A stretch of DNA of 64,000 nucleotides from CAZTHM01 sp041946825 (GCA_041946825.1 JBHGBD010000010.1:1-64000), one strand, 5' to 3'. Numbered from the stretch's first letter, positions 26,489-35,662 are shown. Program-made: numbers and translations. The notes: generated from the sequence alone by a model not told the origin.

Positions 26489-27846
26489 GGCATCCTCTCT
26501 TCCTGCTGACGGGGCAAATGCCTTGGCAACAACCCCGCCAGTGTTTCCCAGAGCAGCCGGCCCAGGAAGGCGGGGTGAAGGCTGCGCAGGAAGACGCTGC
26601 GGTATGGCGCGCTTCCTGTGAACGTATCCCACAGCACCATGCTCATCCGGCGGCGGCTGCCCGCCTCTTGCTGCTCCGCGGCCACCATGCGCCAGACGCC
26701 GCGCCGCAAGAACTTCCAAAGCTGGATCTGGCGCGTGACCATGAAGACAACTCTCCCAACCAGGTTGTCTCTCGCCAGGTATCGGCACGCCAGCCAGAAA
26801 TGGCGGCGAAAATCTTCCCCGCCGATGCCTTCGAAGACCGCCGTGACCGCGGCTGCCTTGGCCGTGCGGTAGGCGGCTCCGATCCCGTCCTTGTAGAGCC
26901 GCGTCACCCCGCAATCGCCCAAGAAAATGACCCGGTCGGCAAAGGGATTCACCGCGCCGCGGATGCTGAGCTTAGGGGAGCAATGGCAGAAGTCGTCGGG
27001 GAACTGCCAGCCGGGCGGCAGGCAGCGACGAACCTCGGGCGCGTGGAGGAAAGACTCGATAAGTTCTTTGTCGATGTCCTCACCGAGAAGGCACAACGTC
27101 ACGTAGTCGCCCTTGGGGATGAGCGCGGCGAACTCCAGGCGGGGGATGTTGAGCAGAAAGACGTGCATCGAGGTGCCGAGATGCCGCGCGATGACCTCGC
27201 GGCCCAGATGAATTTCGCAGATGTAGGTTTTGGTGCTGCGCGGAGGGGCGTAGCCGAATGCTGAATTCTCGAACAGCTTCAGCGCGGGTGTATTCACACC
27301 GGTGGCGACAGCGAGCAGGTCGTACGTTTCCTCGCTGCTATCCTGAGACTTCAGGCGCGGGCGGCCGTCCGGCCAGTCTATGCCGTCCACACGCTTGCGA
27401 ACCAGATTGGCGCCATTGGCCACGGCCAGCTCGAGCAGAAAACCGTCCAGCCCGCGGCAACCCGGAATGCCTTTCGATCCCCGCGGCCCGGCTCCCCGAT
27501 GCACGGCGGCAATGCGCATCTCTTGCAGTGGAGTCTCGATCCGCACGCTGCCGACGTCCATGTGCAGGAAGTAAGAGTCGATGCCGCGCTGAACGACCGT
27601 GGGAGGAAGGTTGATTCCTTCGGCGGCAAGACTCTGCACCAGCGACTCCGAAACGATTCCGCCGCACATGTTGCAGCCCTTAGGACCGATCGCTGAGAAG
27701 TCGCGTGGCTCGTAGATGTCGAGGCGTACATCGAGACCGGCGCGGCGTGCCAACTGAACAAGAAAGTAGCTGAAGAATGATCCCGCAGGACCTCCACCCA
27801 TGACCGCAATGCGCGAACCGTCGTCCAGTTCCGGGTGAGGGGTCAT
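26485..27846 (-). CDS. Geranylgeranyl-reductase-family FAD-dependent oxidoreductase
   Basis: 453 aa. The Rossmann FAD motif (IAVMGGGPAGSFFSYFLVQ) is at residues about 13-31. A cysteine pair in KGCNMCGGIVSE matches the conserved redox-loop region of the geranylgeranyl reductase family. A GD motif (VIFLGDCGVTRLYKDGIG) gives the second FAD contact. The C-terminal 100 residues are basic and hydrophobic, consistent with membrane association. Family members saturate isoprenoid double bonds or act as membrane flavoproteins. First gene of the flavoprotein / cNMP / SRPBCC operon. Confidence 0.82.
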   Translation of the reverse strand: MTPHPELDDGSRIAVMGGGPAGSFFSYFLVQLARRAGLDVRLDIYEPRDFSAIGPKGCNMCGGIVSESLVQSLAAEGINLPPTVVQRGIDSYFLHMDVGSVRIETPLQEMRIAAVHRGAGPRGSKGIPGCRGLDGFLLELAVANGANLVRKRVDGIDWPDGRPRLKSQDSSEETYDLLAVATGVNTPALKLFENSAFGYAPPRSTKTYICEIHLGREVIARHLGTSMHVFLLNIPRLEFAALIPKGDYVTLCLLGEDIDKELIESFLHAPEVRRCLPPGWQFPDDFCHCSPKLSIRGAVNPFADRVIFLGDCGVTRLYKDGIGAAYRTAKAAAVTAVFEGIGGEDFRRHFWLACRYLARDNLVGRVVFMVTRQIQLWKFLRRGVWRMVAAEQQEAGSRRRMSMVLWDTFTGSAPYRSVFLRSLHPAFLGRLLWETLAGLLPRHLPRQQEERMP

Positions 27847-28205
27847 GCGCGTCCCCTGAAATCACGGGCTCAATCAGAGAGCCCTTTCAACAGAGCTTGT
27901 TCAAAACCAAAGCACGAGCACATCTGCCAGCGACAGGAAGTCGCAGGCGTTAAACACACATACTCTTCCAAGCTCAAGGCAATAGAAGCTCCAAAGGCGC
28001 GTCCTCGTACGTGGGGGATATACGCTGGTGTATCAGCACGATACAAGCGCCACCGGGAACGGGAGCGTCAAGGCTGATGGGGGATCCAACGACGCGGGGT
28101 CTTTGGCTGCGTCGTTCACCACATCGTGTCCGGTCCAGGAAAGGGGCAGAGTTCGCGTTGCTGAGGAGCGAACGTCAGACGGAAGGCCCGCGCGAGGGAC
28201 GAGCA
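27847..28205. other. Intergenic region with a dyad
   Basis: 359 bases between genes on the same strand. An inverted repeat TGTATC-agcac-GATACA (28029-28045) lies about 180 bases before the flavoprotein start and may be an operator. I see no ORF or RNA gene in the rest. Confidence 0.35.
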
Positions 28206-29216
28206 TTAGCGGGGACGATACTGCTTGGAGAAGCCGTTGCGAGTGTTGGTGACCGTAAAGGAACCATCTGCATCGGCCGTGAGCTTGATGGCCCGTCCTT
28301 CGCACCGCTCTGCCGGATTGGCGATGAACTTTTCGGGAGCGTTGTTTGCCTCGCCGCCCTCGACCGAGCGGTGTAACTGCCAGATGTCTTCCAGTCCCGG
28401 CGAACTGCGCATCACTCGCCAGGCCGCGGGCGTTCCGCCCTTGCGCGCGCCATTGGGTACGATGGCGACCCGCGGGGCGAGCGCGCGCACAATTGCCGGC
28501 GAGCCCGAATCCTCATTGCCGTGGTGCGTGCTCAGATAAACGTCCACGTTCCCGAGGCGATTGTCGGGGCAGACCAGCGCCAACTCCTTGTTCCACGTCA
28601 GGTCGCCAAGATCGATGAAGCGGAACTTCCCATAGCGGATCAGGATGCCGGCCGATTGCGGGTTCTCGCCTTGGGCGTCTTCGATGGGCTTGGTCGATGC
28701 GCAATGGGGATTGGACTTGCCCCCTCCAGGCAAAGACACTTGCAGAACTTCACCCGCCGCCGTCAGCACCTTGACCTCGAGGCCCTTGATGGGGATTTCG
28801 TCTCCCGGTTTGACAACCTCGTGACGTGCCTTCGCGATGGCGGAACGATAGGCGGCCATGAGGGCCTCCGCGCGCTCACCGGAGTCGGCGCTCGGGCCAT
28901 GGTCCAGAAATGCGCGGATGGGAATCCGCTCGGCCAGTTGCGGCACGCCGCCCACGTGGTCCATGTGATAGTGGGTCACCAGAAGGTAGTCAATTTGCTT
29001 GATGCCCGCTTCGTGCGCGGCGGCGACGATGCGCCTGGCGTCGCGGCCTTCGAAGCCCGGCCAGCCGGTGTCAATCAGGAGAGACTCACCGGAGGGCGAA
29101 ACGGCCAGCGTCGCCTGCCCGCCTTCCACATCCACGAAGTAGACTTCCAGGGCCTTGTCCTTGCCGAAGCTGACGGCCGAAAGGGAGAAGCACAGCGCTA
29201 GCAGGATGCTTCGCAT
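28206..29216 (-). CDS. Secreted metallo-beta-lactamase-fold hydrolase (ComEC-like)
   Basis: 336 aa with a signal peptide (residues 1-18). The fold starts at LEVYFVDVEGGQATLAVSP and has the zinc motif THYHMDHVGG, with later ligands near DLGDLTW and STHHGNEDSG. That arrangement is typical of the C-terminal MBL domain of ComEC-like and related competence-type hydrolases. Substrate unknown; likely periplasmic. A truncated paralogue of its first 65 codons lies 2.4 kb away at 31324-31611, with high DNA similarity. Confidence 0.87.
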   Translation of the reverse strand: MRSILLALCFSLSAVSFGKDKALEVYFVDVEGGQATLAVSPSGESLLIDTGWPGFEGRDARRIVAAAHEAGIKQIDYLLVTHYHMDHVGGVPQLAERIPIRAFLDHGPSADSGERAEALMAAYRSAIAKARHEVVKPGDEIPIKGLEVKVLTAAGEVLQVSLPGGGKSNPHCASTKPIEDAQGENPQSAGILIRYGKFRFIDLGDLTWNKELALVCPDNRLGNVDVYLSTHHGNEDSGSPAIVRALAPRVAIVPNGARKGGTPAAWRVMRSSPGLEDIWQLHRSVEGGEANNAPEKFIANPAERCEGRAIKLTADADGSFTVTNTRNGFSKQYRPR

Positions 29217-29558
29217 GGCCGAATCCTACCATAGGGCACCGATTTTCTGCCTCGAATCCCAACCCCGGCGGGAGTCAGCCAGCCGCGATTGCGACTGTGT
29301 CACCCAACTCGAAGAAGTCATTTCTCCCCTTTGGCGCCCGCGAACCCACGTAATGGTAACGGAAATCTCGGTGCAGGTTGTTTCCGTCTTTATCTCCCAG
29401 AAAGCCGAATCGGGGGACCCTGTCTGCAGGCCACTATTCCGGGCAACACCGACCACGTGACTGCCCGCATAACGGGAAGTGCCGCAAGCGGTCGAAGTGG
29501 TTTCCGAATCTGCCACAATCGCCTCAGGATCGTGCAGTGAGGAGGAACTCGGTCTGAC
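29217..29558. other. Intergenic region, nothing identified
   Basis: 342 bases between the MBL hydrolase and the AraC regulator (both on the minus strand). I see no convincing ORF, RNA gene or terminator here. The upstream side of the MBL start has no clear -10/-35 pair. Confidence 0.4.
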
Positions 29559-30602
29559 CTAACCCGTCTGATGAATTTTGTTGGTGGGCATTGGAGGGTT
29601 CAGTCCTGTTTGTTCCTTTTCGGGTCGCAGGACTTTTTGCGCCGATTTTACCCGCTTCCGGAACCGCGCTGGAGGGGCTCCAAACTCCCGTTTGAATGCC
29701 CGATTGAAGGCGGGCTCAGATTCGTAACCTACATCTCCCGAGATGCGGGCCACGCTATAACTGGTGGTCGTCAACATCCGGGCGCCGAGCTGCAGCCGCC
29801 ACCGCGAGAGGTAGGTCATCGGCGGTTCACCCAGGTACTGCCGGAATCGCTCGGCGAGGACGGATCGAGAGACCCCCACAAGCCGGGCAAGATCCGCAAT
29901 CGTCCAGGGATGCTCTGGAGCGCGATGCATATGCGCCAACGCCGCGCCCACCCCCGGATCGCGCGCCCCTGCGAGCCAGCCAGTCTGCTGCGGCGGTAAC
30001 TCGGCCAAGTAACGGCATACGGTTTCTACAAAGAGCGCTTCAGATAATCTCGCCAATACCGCATTGCTGCCTGCCCGGTCTGCGCTCGCTTGCGCGGCTG
30101 AGAATTTGATGGAGTTTTCCAGCCACTGTCCCGCGGGGTCATTTCTAATATTCACCTTAAACATCGGTGGCAATCCACCCAGAAAGGTCTTGCTCAGTTC
30201 CCGATCACATACCAAATATCCGCAGTGAAATACTGTGGTCTCGCCTCCGCCGCCATAGCTGCCAAGAACCACCCCTTGAGAGAACAATTCTTTCAAGTGC
30301 TCGCCGTAATCGTGGATGCGTTGGGGGGACCCGTTGGAAAGGATGTGCGCGTCGCCATGGGGGAATACCACGATGTCTCCAGGAACCAACTCGACGCAGC
30401 GTGTACTGTCTTCGACTTCGCATCGGGCGCGTCCTTGCGCGAGAAGGTGATAGATGATGATATGTTTGGGTCCCTTGCCAATAAATGCCGCCGCCTCGCT
30501 CGTGGGCGGCGAGCGGAAGCCCCACGGCGCTGTGAATTCAGCCCTGTAGAACACCGCCCCTTCAAGCTTCACCGATTGGAGGATTTCCGAGAGAGCGTCC
30601 AT
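29559..30602 (-). CDS. AraC-family transcriptional regulator with cupin sensor
   Basis: 347 aa. Residues about 20-200 form a cupin-type sensor (HIIIYHLLAQGRARCEVEDS, ELVPGDIVVFPHGDAHILS). The C-terminal 100 residues hold two helix-turn-helix motifs (WTIADLARLVGVSRSVLAERF and SVARISGDVGYESEPAFNRAF). Its divergent neighbour is a small antibiotic-biosynthesis-type monooxygenase, the likely target. The intergenic region contains two 20-base direct repeats 51 bases apart, as expected for AraC-type binding. Confidence 0.93.
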   Translation of the reverse strand: MDALSEILQSVKLEGAVFYRAEFTAPWGFRSPPTSEAAAFIGKGPKHIIIYHLLAQGRARCEVEDSTRCVELVPGDIVVFPHGDAHILSNGSPQRIHDYGEHLKELFSQGVVLGSYGGGGETTVFHCGYLVCDRELSKTFLGGLPPMFKVNIRNDPAGQWLENSIKFSAAQASADRAGSNAVLARLSEALFVETVCRYLAELPPQQTGWLAGARDPGVGAALAHMHRAPEHPWTIADLARLVGVSRSVLAERFRQYLGEPPMTYLSRWRLQLGARMLTTTSYSVARISGDVGYESEPAFNRAFKREFGAPPARFRKRVKSAQKVLRPEKEQTGLNPPMPTNKIHQTG

Positions 30603-30640
30603 AGGACATTCGATTCGGACTCTTAGCTAACGTTCTGGGA

Positions 30641-30712
30641 TGCCCTGATAAGCGATCGCTATTCTACCGCGAGTGAATCAAGTTTTCCAGACGCCCGGAT
30701 AAGCAATGCGCT
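30641..30712. promoter_or_regulatory. Paired direct repeats, candidate AraC operator
   Basis: TGCCCTGATAAGCGATCGCT (30641-30660) and CGCCCGGATAAGCAATGCG (30692-30710) share the core GCCC-x-GATAAGC-x-AT in the same orientation. The repeats are 51 bases apart, close to five helical turns. They lie between araC-type and monooxygenase genes. Confidence 0.6.
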
Positions 30713-30784
30713 GGGAACCCTGGCAGAGTGGCGCCCGTGGCGGCCATCGCCGCTCACTAGTCCGATTAACGAGGAGGATTGGAT

Positions 30785-31099
30785 ATGCTCTCACTGTTCG
30801 TACGACTTGAGGCGAAACCAGGTAAGGAGGATGAAGTCGCCGCCTTCCTGATGCAAGGCCTGCAAATGGCAAATCAGGAAGCGACGACGACGCTGTGGTT
30901 CGCGCTGCGCCTGGGTCCGTCCACGTTCGCCATATTCGACGCGTTTCCCGACGAGTCGGGGCGCCAAGCTCACCTCAACGGGCCCATTGCCAAAGCACTT
31001 ATGGCCCACGCCCCGGATCTCTTGTCAGTCCCACCTTCCATAGAAAAAGCGGAGATTCTGGGAGCCAAGCTTCCGCCGGGGACGCGAAAGGCAGCTTAG
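30785..31099 (+). CDS. Antibiotic biosynthesis monooxygenase (ABM)-like protein
   Basis: 104 aa from ATG 30785, preferred over TTG 30779 because GAGGAGG ends 7 bases before it. Ferredoxin-like ABM fold: LFVRLEAKPGKEDEVAAFL, FALRLGPSTFAIFDAFPDE, GRQAHLNGPIAKALMAHA. Members are dimeric quinol or heme monooxygenases or stress proteins; catalytic residues are not obvious. It is transcribed away from the AraC regulator and is probably controlled by it. Confidence 0.85.
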   Translation: MLSLFVRLEAKPGKEDEVAAFLMQGLQMANQEATTTLWFALRLGPSTFAIFDAFPDESGRQAHLNGPIAKALMAHAPDLLSVPPSIEKAEILGAKLPPGTRKAA

Positions 31100-31323
31100 C
31101 TGGGGATTCCTTTGAGGGGGGTCGCCGACTCCGCAAGGGAATGCGGCCCGTGTCGCGGTGGGGTTCCGGTCAACTGTCGAAGCAAAGCGACACTGGGATT
31201 CTCCTTGGAGGCTAATTGATCGGAATCGCCAAGAGGAATTGTCCGGAGCAGAGGCAGCGGCTTCCGGACGGAGGATGGAGGCAAGGGGGCGGCAACCCCC
31301 TTGTCCTGTCCACCCTTCCGGAA

Positions 31324-31611
31324 TCACCGGCGCACGTCAGTGCTCCGGTTCGGCGACTCGGAGAGTAGGCATGAATTCACCGCGACCTTAATGGAGCGAG
31401 CGTTGCGAACCAGCCGGTCCAGATTGCGGTCAGCATCGCCTCCGCCAAAGCCCGGCCAGCCGGTGTCAATCAGCAGAGACTCACCCGAGGGCGAAACGAC
31501 CAGCGTTGCCTTCCCACCCTCGACATCAAGGAAGTAGATTTGAAGCGGCGTGCCTGGAGCGGCGGTCGCCGCCGAAAGAAACAGGACGACACTTAGAAGG
31601 ATGGATCGCAT
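31324..31611 (-). pseudogene. Truncated paralogue of the secreted MBL hydrolase
   Basis: The first about 62 codons (MRSILLSVVLFLSAA ... VVSPSGESLLIDTGWPGFGG) match the start of the complete MBL gene at 28206-29216, with long stretches of near-identical DNA around ESLLIDTGWPGF. The zinc motif and everything after are missing; the remaining 30 codons are unrelated. So it is a remnant of a duplication, though the signal peptide and start are intact and a short peptide could be made. Confidence 0.8.
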
Positions 31612-31659
31612 TTGGAAATGCTACCACAGCGAGATGGGAGTGCAGCCGGCCGCCATCTC

Positions 31660-33141
31660 TTATTTGACTTTCTTGAGGCTGTACGCAAACTCTCCCTGAC
31701 GCAGCATGAGCTTCTCCACGGCGCCCTGGCTGTCTCGAACGAACTCGAATTCTGTGGGCAAGTCGGAGAGGAAAAATCTGGTTTCGGTCTCGGCGAGCAG
31801 CTCCCGCTTGTCGCGGCCCTGGGACTGGGCCATCAGCTTGTCGCCCTCCAAAGTAATGGCGAGGTTCTGGCCGGGCATGGTTTCGTACTCGCCCACATAC
31901 GCGGCCAGGATTTTGGGATCGACCTTGATGGCGTGCCGCTCCTTTGGCGCCTGTAGTTCGACGGCATAGATGTATCCGTCGTCGCTCGAGAAATAGAGGA
32001 CACCGTCAGAAATCACGGGCGAACCTTGCACAGCCGCTTCGGCCATCGTGCCGCCCCGTTGCGTGCCGGTCTTGGCGTCGTACCAGAAGACCTCACCGCC
32101 CCATGCGCCGAAGTAGACGTTCCCGCCCGCAACCGCTCCGGAAGTGAAGACTCGCGAGGGCAGTTTGGCGCGCCACTTCTCCTGGCCGGTCTGCGCATCG
32201 ACGGCGTTGACAAACTGGCCGTCGGAACTCCCGGCAAACACCAGACCGTCAGCGATCGCCGGTCCCGAGATGCACCACGACCCTTCGTGCGAGAATGCCC
32301 ATTTCTTCTGGCCCGTCGCGGCATCCACGGCGTAAAGGTGGCCGTCGCGGCTGCCGAAGAAAACCAGTCCGTCCGCGACCGCCGGAGTCGATTGAACCTC
32401 GCCCAGCGGGAAGAAGGAATTTCCCTCGGTCTTGAACTTCCACTTCAGTTGGCCGGTCTTGGCGTCGAGCGCGTAGAGGTTGCCGTCCATGCTGCCGCAA
32501 TAGACGACACCCGCGGCCACAGCCGGTGAAGTGCGCACACGGCCGTCAGTTTTGAATTTCCAGAGGACGCTTCCGGTCTTGGCCTCCACGGCGTAGATGT
32601 GGCCGTCACCGCTGCCGAAGTACACGACGCCGTCGAGATACGTCGGTGAGGACTGGAAATAATCCCACCGCTGGGTGAACGGCACAATCTCACCGGTCTT
32701 CAGAGTCCACCTGCGCTCGCCGGTCTTGGCATCGAGGGCATAAAAGCCCGCATCGTTCCCGACCAAGACCATTCCGTCGGCTACGGCGGGCGAGGACGAG
32801 ATCTCGCCGGACAACTGCGTCACCCAATTTGCCGCGCCGGTCTTCGCGTCGATGGCGTACAGATTCCCCGTGTGACTGCCCACGTAGACAACCCCAGCGG
32901 CAACCGCCGGCGTCGACCGGTTGACGTTCCCCGTCTTGTACCGCCAGCGCTCCTTCTGGATCGCGAAGCCGCCTTTGCCGTCGTACACGCCGGTGTGCTG
33001 CGGGTTGCCACGAAACATGACAGCGCCCTGTCCCGCCATACCCGCCGAGGCTCCGGCGACCCAGCCAGCAGCTAGCAACAGAAAGATCCGTGCGAAATTT
33101 CGACCGGCCATCAATGGCCCCCCCATGTCCCTTGGACGCAT
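31660..33141 (-). CDS. Secreted PQQ-like beta-propeller protein
   Basis: 493 aa with a signal peptide after one of three in-frame starts (33141, 33126 or 33111; the last has a G-rich leader). Eight or so propeller blades repeat the pattern 'AVADG-x-V-x-x-G-S-x-D-G-x-x-Y-A-x-D-A-x-T-G-x-x-x-W' between residues about 60 and 400. A C-terminal 80-residue beta domain follows (YVGEYETMPGQNLAITLEGD). No quinoprotein dehydrogenase catalytic residues are evident, so it is more likely a structural or binding propeller of the periplasm. Transcribed divergently from the methyltransferase gene. Confidence 0.88.
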   Translation of the reverse strand: MRPRDMGGPLMAGRNFARIFLLLAAGWVAGASAGMAGQGAVMFRGNPQHTGVYDGKGGFAIQKERWRYKTGNVNRSTPAVAAGVVYVGSHTGNLYAIDAKTGAANWVTQLSGEISSSPAVADGMVLVGNDAGFYALDAKTGERRWTLKTGEIVPFTQRWDYFQSSPTYLDGVVYFGSGDGHIYAVEAKTGSVLWKFKTDGRVRTSPAVAAGVVYCGSMDGNLYALDAKTGQLKWKFKTEGNSFFPLGEVQSTPAVADGLVFFGSRDGHLYAVDAATGQKKWAFSHEGSWCISGPAIADGLVFAGSSDGQFVNAVDAQTGQEKWRAKLPSRVFTSGAVAGGNVYFGAWGGEVFWYDAKTGTQRGGTMAEAAVQGSPVISDGVLYFSSDDGYIYAVELQAPKERHAIKVDPKILAAYVGEYETMPGQNLAITLEGDKLMAQSQGRDKRELLAETETRFFLSDLPTEFEFVRDSQGAVEKLMLRQGEFAYSLKKVK

Positions 33142-33199
33142 GATCCGCCCTTTGGTTTCTTGAGGAGTTTAACCGCTGGCGTAGGCAGCGGGTAGGGGC

Positions 33200-33253
33200 A
33201 TTTTAGCCGCAGTTATGTTTGGAGTGACAAATAGCCCGATTTCAGGCTAAACT
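33200..33253. promoter_or_regulatory. Divergent promoter region of the propeller and methyltransferase genes
   Basis: On the minus strand TTGTCA and TAAAAT are 19 bases apart (33200-33230) facing the propeller gene. On the plus strand GTGACA and TAAACT are 18 apart (33224-33253) facing the methyltransferase. The two -35 boxes overlap. Both are weak matches. Confidence 0.35.
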
Positions 33254-33296
33254 CTAGGGTCTCGGGCTTCGACTGGTCACTAATCGGGGGAATCTG

Positions 33297-34112
33297 ATGG
33301 CGGGGACTGCGCAGTCGTATCTCCTGGCAGAGGGCGCGGCTGAACTGGAGCGGCTTACGCTTCAGGCTCGGACTTGGGAGCCGGAAGTCGAGGCTATGCT
33401 TGACCGGATCGGCGTCCAGCCGGGGTGGCGATGCATCGACCTCGGCTGCGGCGCCATGGGAATCCTCGGGCCACTCGGTCGCCGTGTGGGACCATCCGGG
33501 AAAGTCGTGGGCCTCGACGCTGACGTCAATCTCCTCGCCGCCGCCCGCCGGTACTCCGAACAGCAAGGCCTCAGTAACGTCGAACTGACCGAGGGCGATG
33601 CGTATCGCACCGGGCTTCCACGCGAGTCTTTCGATTTCGTGCATGTCCGCTTTCTTCTTTGCCCGGTGGGGCACGACGAAGAGCTTATCGCGGAGATGCT
33701 CTCCCTGGTCAAACCGGGCGGAGTGATCGCGCTTGAGGAACCGGATAGCTCGTCGTGGCGCCTCTATCCCAACCGACGGGGCTTTGAACGTCTGAAGCGG
33801 GCTATTCGTGAAACCTTCCGCCGGAGCGGCGGGGACTTCGACGCCGGACAGCGGACGTTCGGGATGCTGAGGCGCGCGGGACTCGAGGACGTTCGCTCCC
33901 GCGCCGCGGTGCTGGCGCTCCAAGATGGCCATCCCTACATGCGCCTGCCGGCGCTGTTTGCCGCTTCGTTGCGTCCCAGGCTGCTGGAGGCAGGGTTGCT
34001 CACCGAGAGCGAACTCGCGGAGGCGGTTGACGAGTGCGAGCACGCCGCGCGAAGCCCGGAGACGCTGGCGATAACTTTCACCTGCATGCAGGTTTGGGGT
34101 AGGAAGGCCTAG
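33297..34112 (+). CDS. Class I SAM-dependent methyltransferase
   Basis: 271 aa. Motif I CIDLGCGAMGILGPL (about residues 46-60), post-I acidic residue VVGLDADVNLL, motif III region VELTEGDAYRTGLP and FDFVHVRFLLC are all present. The body resembles UbiE/menaquinone-type methyltransferases, but the substrate is unknown. A GGGGGAAT ribosome site precedes the ATG. It is followed by a BBE-type flavoprotein in the same direction; both could act on a small aromatic or lipid molecule. Confidence 0.88.
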   Translation: MAGTAQSYLLAEGAAELERLTLQARTWEPEVEAMLDRIGVQPGWRCIDLGCGAMGILGPLGRRVGPSGKVVGLDADVNLLAAARRYSEQQGLSNVELTEGDAYRTGLPRESFDFVHVRFLLCPVGHDEELIAEMLSLVKPGGVIALEEPDSSSWRLYPNRRGFERLKRAIRETFRRSGGDFDAGQRTFGMLRRAGLEDVRSRAAVLALQDGHPYMRLPALFAASLRPRLLEAGLLTESELAEAVDECEHAARSPETLAITFTCMQVWGRKA

Positions 34113-34201
34113 ACCGCGAGAAGCGGGATTTTCGGGGCTGAAGTTTGGGGCTTCCGAGTTCGTAACAGAGTCGGATTTTCAATTCAGCAAGGAGGAGAAC
34201 T

Positions 34202-35611
34202 ATGTCTGCACAACCAGCTGTGGGAACAGCAGCTTCGATTGACAAGGCAGTCGCCGAATTGAAACCGCAATTCCGAGGGGAGATTCTTACCCCTTCGGAT
34301 TCGGGATACGAGGCGGCACGGAAAGTCTACAACGGCATGATCGACCGGCGGCCGGGCGCGATCGCCCGGTGTGTGGACGTGGCCGACGTGATCGCGGCGG
34401 TACGCGTGGCGCGGGAAAAAGACCTTCTGGTGTCGATTCGCGGCGGCGGGCACAACGCCGGCGGGCTGGGCGTGTGCGACGGCGGCTTGGTAATCGACCT
34501 CTCGCGGATGCGCAGCGTGCGGGTGAATCCCAAGGAGCATAAGGCGCGGGCGGAAGGCGGCTGCACCGGCGGCGACCTGGATCACGCCACGCACGCTTTC
34601 GGCATGGCCACGCCCACCGGAACCATCGCCACCACCGGCGTCGCCGGGCTGACACTGGGCGGCGGAATCGGCCACCTGAGCCGGCCGTACGGGCTGACGG
34701 TTGATAACCTTCTCGCCGTGGACATGGTCCTGGCAGACGGGAATTTTGTGACCGCCAGCGCCGACGAGAACCCCGACCTCTTCTGGGCGGTGCGCGGCGG
34801 CGGCGGGAATTTCGGCGTGGTCACGTCGTTCCTCTTCCGCACGCAGCCGGTCAAGATCGTGCAGGCCGGGCCCACCTTCTGGCCGCTCGACCAGACGCCC
34901 CAGGTGATGAAGGCTTACCGCGAATTCATCAAGCAGGCGCCGGAAGATATCAGCGGCTTCTTCGCATTTCTGACCGTGCCGCCCGTGCCGCTTTTCCCGG
35001 AGAACCTGCACAACCAGAAAATGTGCGCGGTGCTGTGGTGCTGCACGGCCGACGCGGAGCGGACTGAGAAGGCCACCCGGCCGATGCGCTCGGTCGGCAA
35101 GCCGGCGCTCGACCACGTCGGGCCGATGCCCTTCCCGGCGCTGCAAAGCTTATTCGATCCGCTCTACCCGCCGGGGCTGCAGTGGTACTGGCGCGCCGAC
35201 TTCTTCAAGGACATCACCGACGCGTCGATTCCTGTGCATCAGAAGTTCGCCGAGAAGCTGCCGACCGGCCACACCACGATGCATATGTATCCCATCAACG
35301 GCGCGGTGCAGCGCGTGAAGAATACCGACACGGCGTTCAGCTACCGCGACGTGCTGCTGGCGGGAGTCATCGTGGGCGTCGACCCCGACCCGAAGAACAA
35401 GGAAAAAATCACCAACTGGACCAAGGAGTACTACGACGCCTTGCATCCGCATTCGGCCGGGGGCGCGTACGTCAACTTCATGATGGAGGAAGGCCAGGAG
35501 CGCGTCCAGGCTTCGTTCCGCGACAACTACGGGCGGCTGGCAACCATTAAGAAGAAGTACGATCCATCCAACTTCTTCCGCGTGAACCAGAACATCAAGC
35601 CCGCGGCGTAG
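34202..35611 (+). CDS. FAD-linked oxidase, berberine-bridge-enzyme (BBE) family
   Basis: 469 aa. A PCMH-type FAD-binding domain lies at about residues 45-215, with the conserved SIRGGGHNAGGLG loop where His normally carries 8-alpha-linked FAD. TPTGTIATTGVAGLTLGGG matches the second flavin segment but has Thr instead of the Cys used for bicovalent attachment, so mono-covalent FAD is expected. The C-terminal BBE motif is YDPSNFFRVNQNI. Family members oxidise sugars, alcohols or alkaloid-like compounds; the substrate is unknown. Strong AAGGAGGAG ribosome site. Confidence 0.92.
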   Translation: MSAQPAVGTAASIDKAVAELKPQFRGEILTPSDSGYEAARKVYNGMIDRRPGAIARCVDVADVIAAVRVAREKDLLVSIRGGGHNAGGLGVCDGGLVIDLSRMRSVRVNPKEHKARAEGGCTGGDLDHATHAFGMATPTGTIATTGVAGLTLGGGIGHLSRPYGLTVDNLLAVDMVLADGNFVTASADENPDLFWAVRGGGGNFGVVTSFLFRTQPVKIVQAGPTFWPLDQTPQVMKAYREFIKQAPEDISGFFAFLTVPPVPLFPENLHNQKMCAVLWCCTADAERTEKATRPMRSVGKPALDHVGPMPFPALQSLFDPLYPPGLQWYWRADFFKDITDASIPVHQKFAEKLPTGHTTMHMYPINGAVQRVKNTDTAFSYRDVLLAGVIVGVDPDPKNKEKITNWTKEYYDALHPHSAGGAYVNFMMEEGQERVQASFRDNYGRLATIKKKYDPSNFFRVNQNIKPAA

Positions 35612-35627
35612 GGATAGCGACTGTAGC

Positions 35628-35654
35628 GCAGAGTCCGGCTCTTCCGGACTCTGC
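35628..35654. terminator. Perfect 11-bp stem-loop between convergent genes
   Basis: GCAGAGTCCGG, loop CTCTT, CCGGACTCTGC. It lies 16 bases after the flavoprotein stop and just before the end of the oppositely oriented RelE gene. No T-run, but CCCTTTCT follows. Probably a bidirectional transcription stop. Confidence 0.6.
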
Positions 35655-35662
35655 GGCCCTTT

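Noticed and set aside
26489..26914. 142-codon N-terminal extension of the cNMP-binding protein
   Set aside because: Shadow of the flavoprotein gene; the ATG at 26488 with ATGA overlap is the clear start.
31100..31323. Gene downstream of the ABM monooxygenase
   Set aside because: Open frames here are short, lack ribosome sites and have no recognisable domain.
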